A stretch of 64,000 bases of DNA from Phymatolithon calcareum (taxonomy: Eukaryota; Rhodophyta; Florideophyceae; Hapalidiales): positions 62,001 to 126,000 of the forward strand of contig OZ345371.1 in NCBI GenBank assembly GCA_977006965.1, read 5' to 3'. The translations under genes and the position numbers were made by a program. Under the pieces are notes generated by a model. That model worked only from the letters and a program-made list of their open reading frames with translations. It did no database searches and had not been told where the DNA came from. The number at the start of each line of letters is the position of its first letter. Positions within the stretch are counted from its first letter, which is position 1. Positions 61,749 to 64,000 of the stretch are shown here, in pieces.

Positions 61749-61952
61749 GACTGCCGATCTCTGTCCAAGCCTGGGTACTGGTGCGCTTTCGATATCGTCT
61801 GCCGTCTGCAACGCGGCGTTTTCGAGTAGGGTGGCGATGTGTCCTCTTAAGCTGCGTCGCCTGTTACGCAAGACGTTTTGTATGATTGGATCCAGGCTGC
61901 TTGTGGCATCCGAGTGTAAAGGCGTCACTGGGAGACGACTTCACCGGAGTAA

Positions 61953-61964
61953 GGGCCCATAACC
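61953..61964 (-). promoter_or_regulatory. Copia D primer-binding site, initiator tRNA-Met anticodon arm
   Basis: Directly after the short 5' LTR the minus strand reads GGTTATGGGCCC. It is 12 bases complementary to the initiator tRNA-Met anticodon arm, the same type of site as in copia B. Confidence 0.8.
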
Positions 61965-62044
61965 TGTGGGGAAGATGTCGCACCCCCCTCGTCGTGGGAG
62001 TTTGCCAGCGGTATTTATTTAGTTATTGTTATGATACCCCTACA
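61965..62044 (-). repeat. Copia D 5' LTR, 80 bp
   Basis: The plus strand starts TGTGGGGAAGATGTCGC and ends GATACCCCTACA. It is very short for an autonomous copia element. Confidence 0.88.
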
Positions 62045-62139
62045 GTATTTATTGAGATCGTCGTGGTTGCGACAATTATTGCACTTATTTGGAAGCATTA
62101 TTCACTAGATTTTGCCCCAAATAAACCAAATAATTTTCG

Positions 62140-62860
62140 GCTAAAATGTGCAAAACTCCGCAACTTTACGCACTTACGTGCCTACCGGAGCAATGTGACA
62201 CGATGGTTATCGACAGCGTAAATACTCAAGCGCTACATGGCTATCTAAGAGTTTCTACCCCAGCTGAATATTGACGAGGTCGATTCGTTAAGCACACGCC
62301 AAAACCGAAAAGTGGAGTCATTCTACGAGGAGTTCACTTCATTCGATACAGTTACCAAGGCTCTCCAAAATGATGACGTATCGATGGCGGACGCCCGGGT
62401 GTTTTTCGATCCGGTGATAGAAGAGTTCCCACGACTTTCTGTCTGCTTGGGCTCGACGGTGGCAATCATCCATCACCCTGAATTCGAGTCCGGAATTGTG
62501 AAAATTGTGGAGAAATGCGTTTCTGCGATGTCAGCGGCTGGGTTATCTGCTACCGAGAAATTGAAGAAGGTTGTTTGTGCTGTGAGTTTGACTGTTGATG
62601 ACAGTTCACTATCGCTAGCCGAGCGTGTATTGAAGCGTCGCAAAAGCGTTATTTCCTCTGATTCTGAGTACATGGACTTGAGATTCATTGTACCAACGTC
62701 GAACATGTGCGAGAGGCTTTTCTCGATCTCTGGTTACGCGTTGGATGACAGGAGAAGAAGCGTTATTCCTGCAAAATTCGAGAAGCAGATGTTCCTTCAT
62801 GCTAACTCGGGTGCGTGGGGAATCGAAGACGTCAATGCTATCGTGACAGAAAGTGGCTAG
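62140..62860 (+). pseudogene. hAT-1 transposase, C-terminal part, broken
   Basis: One plus frame runs from RNFTHLRAYRSNVTRWLST through ILKRYMAI, FLPQLNIDEVDSL and VTKALQNDDVSMADARVFFD to the dimerisation domain (LRFIVPTSNMCERLFSISGY, DDRRRSVIPAKFEKQMFLHAN). The TRWLST and C-terminal ERLFS..FLHAN motifs are characteristic of hAT transposases. TAA at 62219-62221 and 62246-62248 interrupt it, while the last 200 codons are open. The BED finger and first catalytic residues are deleted. It lies between the two termini of the hAT-1 element, linking the MITEs to a hAT source. Confidence 0.88.
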
Positions 62861-63020
62861 AGGGATCCAATAATTGGGAATAAGCAATTATTTATTCCTC
62901 ACTGAACTTGATTACAATAATTTATTGCTTCTGTGTTCAACAATAAATTATTTATTCTCGACACTGCGCCGGAAAAGAATAAAAATAAATAAATAATTCC
63001 AATGCCTTGCCTCGAAGGAG

Positions 63021-63397
63021 AAAAAGAGCGGAAGAAGAGGAAAGTTAGATTTTTATTTAATAGTTACCAATGCATCTGCTGACGCTTGGGGCTACTTTAC
63101 TACTGCCAATAGATCTTGGCTGGATTCTGTCTAAAGAAGAGGTTCTTTTTTTGTTGGTGTAATACGATTCAGTTGAGTACAAAAACCCACCTCTGGTCTC
63201 CTTCGGGACCTCGAAGGGGTAAGCTACTCCCATTTCCTATGGCACGCTGTGATTTCAGGTTGCGAGCAGTTCTTACTAGTCCACAGCCTGAAACATGGTT
63301 AAGAGCTCGTCAAGTGATCGCTTAGTCCAGGCCCTGTTCTCTTTGGAGAATGTGTCCTTTGCGAGGCCATTTAGCACGAAAAAAGAGTGGAAGAAGA
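63021..63397 (-). mobile_element. LINE-A, 5'-truncated, with 18-bp TSD, inside LINE-B
   Basis: The insert is 63039-63379, minus strand. The duplication AAAAAGAGYGGAAGAAGA (63021-63038 and 63380-63397) differs at one base. It lies in the same GAA-rich C-terminal coding stretch of LINE-B as the copy at 18033-18690, and in the same antisense orientation. Confidence 0.85.
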
Positions 63398-63470
63398 AAA
63401 GGCGCTAGATGAGCTCTTACTGTTTAGCAAGACACTCATAGAACGCATGGAGAACGAAGAAGGTCTGTAT

Positions 63471-63563
63471 CAAAGCATTGGAATTATTTATTTATTTTTA
63501 TTCTTTTCTCGAAAAGTGTCGAGAATAAATAATTTATTGTTGAACGCAGAAGCAATAAATTAT
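63471..63563 (+). mobile_element. hAT MITE (hAT-1 family), left-end fragment
   Basis: It starts CAAAGCATTGGAATTATTTA and follows the 327-bp MITE to AGCAATAAATTAT. It then breaks off into unrelated sequence with 31-bp-spaced repeats. The right end is missing. Confidence 0.85.
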
Positions 63564-63567
63564 GAGG

Positions 63568-63616
63568 AAATTCACTACATGGCCACCAAAAGTTGGCAAA
63601 ATTCACTACATGGCCA
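63568..63616. repeat. Two direct copies of AAATTCACTACATGGCCA
   Basis: The 18-bp copies are at 63568-63585 and 63599-63616, a 31-bp period, just where the hAT MITE is cut off. They may be sub-terminal repeats of the next element. Confidence 0.75.
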
Positions 63617-63668
63617 TCACGAGCCATATCTACTACTCACCCCTAGTGTCTAGTTTACTGAAATTTTT

Positions 63669-63702
63669 CCTCAATTGAGGGGCACTTTTCCCTCAATTGA
63701 GG
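63669..63702. repeat. Two copies of the palindrome CCTCAATTGAGG
   Basis: Perfect 12-bp palindromes at 63669-63680 and 63691-63702, 10 bases apart. They lie downstream of the piggyBac-like coding end and could be transposase-binding or terminator structures. Confidence 0.75.
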
Positions 63703-63780
63703 TAACGAAAATCATTTAATTTTTGCGCATGAAAGCTACTCACTATCGGGCACATCAAAAGCTTCAATCTCATGGATGTC

Positions 63781-63999
63781 TTACACATGCTTCGCGAAGA
63801 AATTCCTGCCAGTAGACGTGCCGCAAATGAATATTGCGGCACCATCTAGTCTGTTACACGATGAGCACACCAGCGTTGTCTTCTTGACTTTGCAGACCCT
63901 GCAGTTCTTTTGCGAAGCAAAATTAGTCATCATGCCAGCCGCAGTCTTCCTTTTCTTTCTCGTGGGGGTTAAGTGGGTTTCAACACCGCTCCTGGAGAC
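63781..63999 (-). CDS. piggyBac-like transposase, C-terminal Cys-rich domain (partial)
   Basis: The frame is open from the right edge of the window to TAA 63781-63783, 72 codons. A basic stretch (TPTRKKRKTA) precedes NCRVCKVKKTTLVCSSC, then FICGTSTGRNFFAKHV. This CxxC..CxxC..C..H pattern is like the C-terminal zinc-binding domain of piggyBac-type (DDE_Tnp_1_7) transposases. The catalytic domain would lie beyond the window. Repeats at 63568-63616 and 63669-63702 may belong to its terminal region. The family call rests on this motif alone; another Cys-rich transposase is possible. Confidence 0.55.
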   Translation of the reverse strand, partial: VSRSGVETHLTPTRKKRKTAAGMMTNFASQKNCRVCKVKKTTLVCSSCNRLDGAAIFICGTSTGRNFFAKHV

Positions 64000-64000
64000 A

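Larger units (their letters stand above)
50763..62049 (-). mobile_element. Copia D: LTR retrotransposon, third layer, split by copia B
   Basis: The element is 50768-62044, with 5-bp duplications GTATT (50763-50767 and 62045-62049) that match the uninterrupted MITE sequence. Its LTRs are only about 80 bp. Removing copia B and one TSD copy leaves about 4.8 kb, normal for copia. Coding is on the minus strand: gag near 61748, protease interrupted at 54315/60758, then integrase, RT and RNase H down to 50876. Confidence 0.93.
50672..63017 (+). mobile_element. hAT-1 element, second layer, split by copia D
   Basis: Its left end CAAAGCATTGG is at 50680 and its right end CCAATGCCTTG finishes at 63009. 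The flanking 8-bp duplications are CCTAGAAG (50672-50679) and CCTCGAAG (63010-63017), one mismatch. Without copia D it is about 1.05 kb. Its two ends match the 327-bp MITEs; where they have about 55 bp of unique middle, it has about 780 bp of transposase sequence. It is the closest thing here to the MITEs' parent, but it is 5'-deleted itself. Confidence 0.9.
50430..63470 (+). mobile_element. LINE-B remnant, outermost layer of a four-level nest
   Basis: LINE-B parts are 50430-50679 (encoding EEDRLELKRKRK and PAILKLPQVQHRQ), 63010-63038, and 63380-63470 (ending NEEGLY). They are collinear with the C-terminus of the full-length LINE-B. A hAT-1 element enters at 50680-63009 and an antisense LINE-A at 63039-63379. 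A hAT MITE fragment abuts at 63471. Confidence 0.85.

Noticed and set aside
60112-61964. GGTTATGGGCCC strings as possible tRNA genes
   Set aside because: Only the anticodon-arm complement is present next to LTRs; no cloverleaf surrounds them, so they are primer sites.
1-64000. CRISPR arrays, rRNA, bacterial operons
   Set aside because: Repeats are TE ends or isolated palindromes without regular spacers; no rRNA-like or operon structure is visible.

Overview
The window is eukaryotic nuclear DNA. There are no operons or ribosome-binding sites. Two intron-free genes carry TATA-like boxes, and most of the rest is transposable elements (TEs) of many types, largely 5'-truncated or nested. The mix of compact intronless genes, copia LTR elements, APE-type LINEs, hAT, Tc1 and pogo elements would suit a repeat-rich alga, for example a red alga. 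That assignment is inference; nothing here proves the species.

Two host genes stand out. Both are minus-strand ZIP (SLC39-like) zinc/iron transporters, at 3329-4426 and 27504-28559. They are paralogues separated by about 23 kb of mostly TE-derived DNA. I saw no rRNA, tRNA or CRISPR. The 1-12 kb region is mostly unassigned and unusually rich in the hexamer ACTGTA/TACAGT and in short palindromes.

LINE families, named here by their 3' ends: LINE-A ends in (CTT)n, LINE-B in ...TTTAAATAAA..CAATCAAAA, LINE-C in ...ATCCCC, LINE-D in (TCCAA)n and LINE-E in (ATC)n. One LINE-B is full length (41660-47177) with 14-bp target duplications, but its RT active site reads FAND. LINE-A at 19521-22999 is nearly complete and is split by a 327-bp hAT MITE. 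Many short copies have target-site duplications (TSDs) readable by eye.

DNA transposons: a Tc1 element turned into a 649-bp-arm palindrome (13203-14911), a pogo-like MITE (5007-5404), a pogo-like larger relative broken by LINE-B (about 40963-47705), two hAT families, and the C-terminal end of a piggyBac-like transposase at the right edge.

LTR elements, all copia type: copia C (32515-39017, plus), copia B (54320-60753, minus) and copia D (50768-62044, minus). Copia B sits inside copia D. Copia D sits inside a hAT element (50680-63009), and that sits inside a LINE-B remnant, a four-level nest. Copia B and D have primer-binding sites complementary to the anticodon arm of initiator tRNA-Met. Copia B and C both have an in-frame UAG followed by ACGAA at the gag-pol junction.
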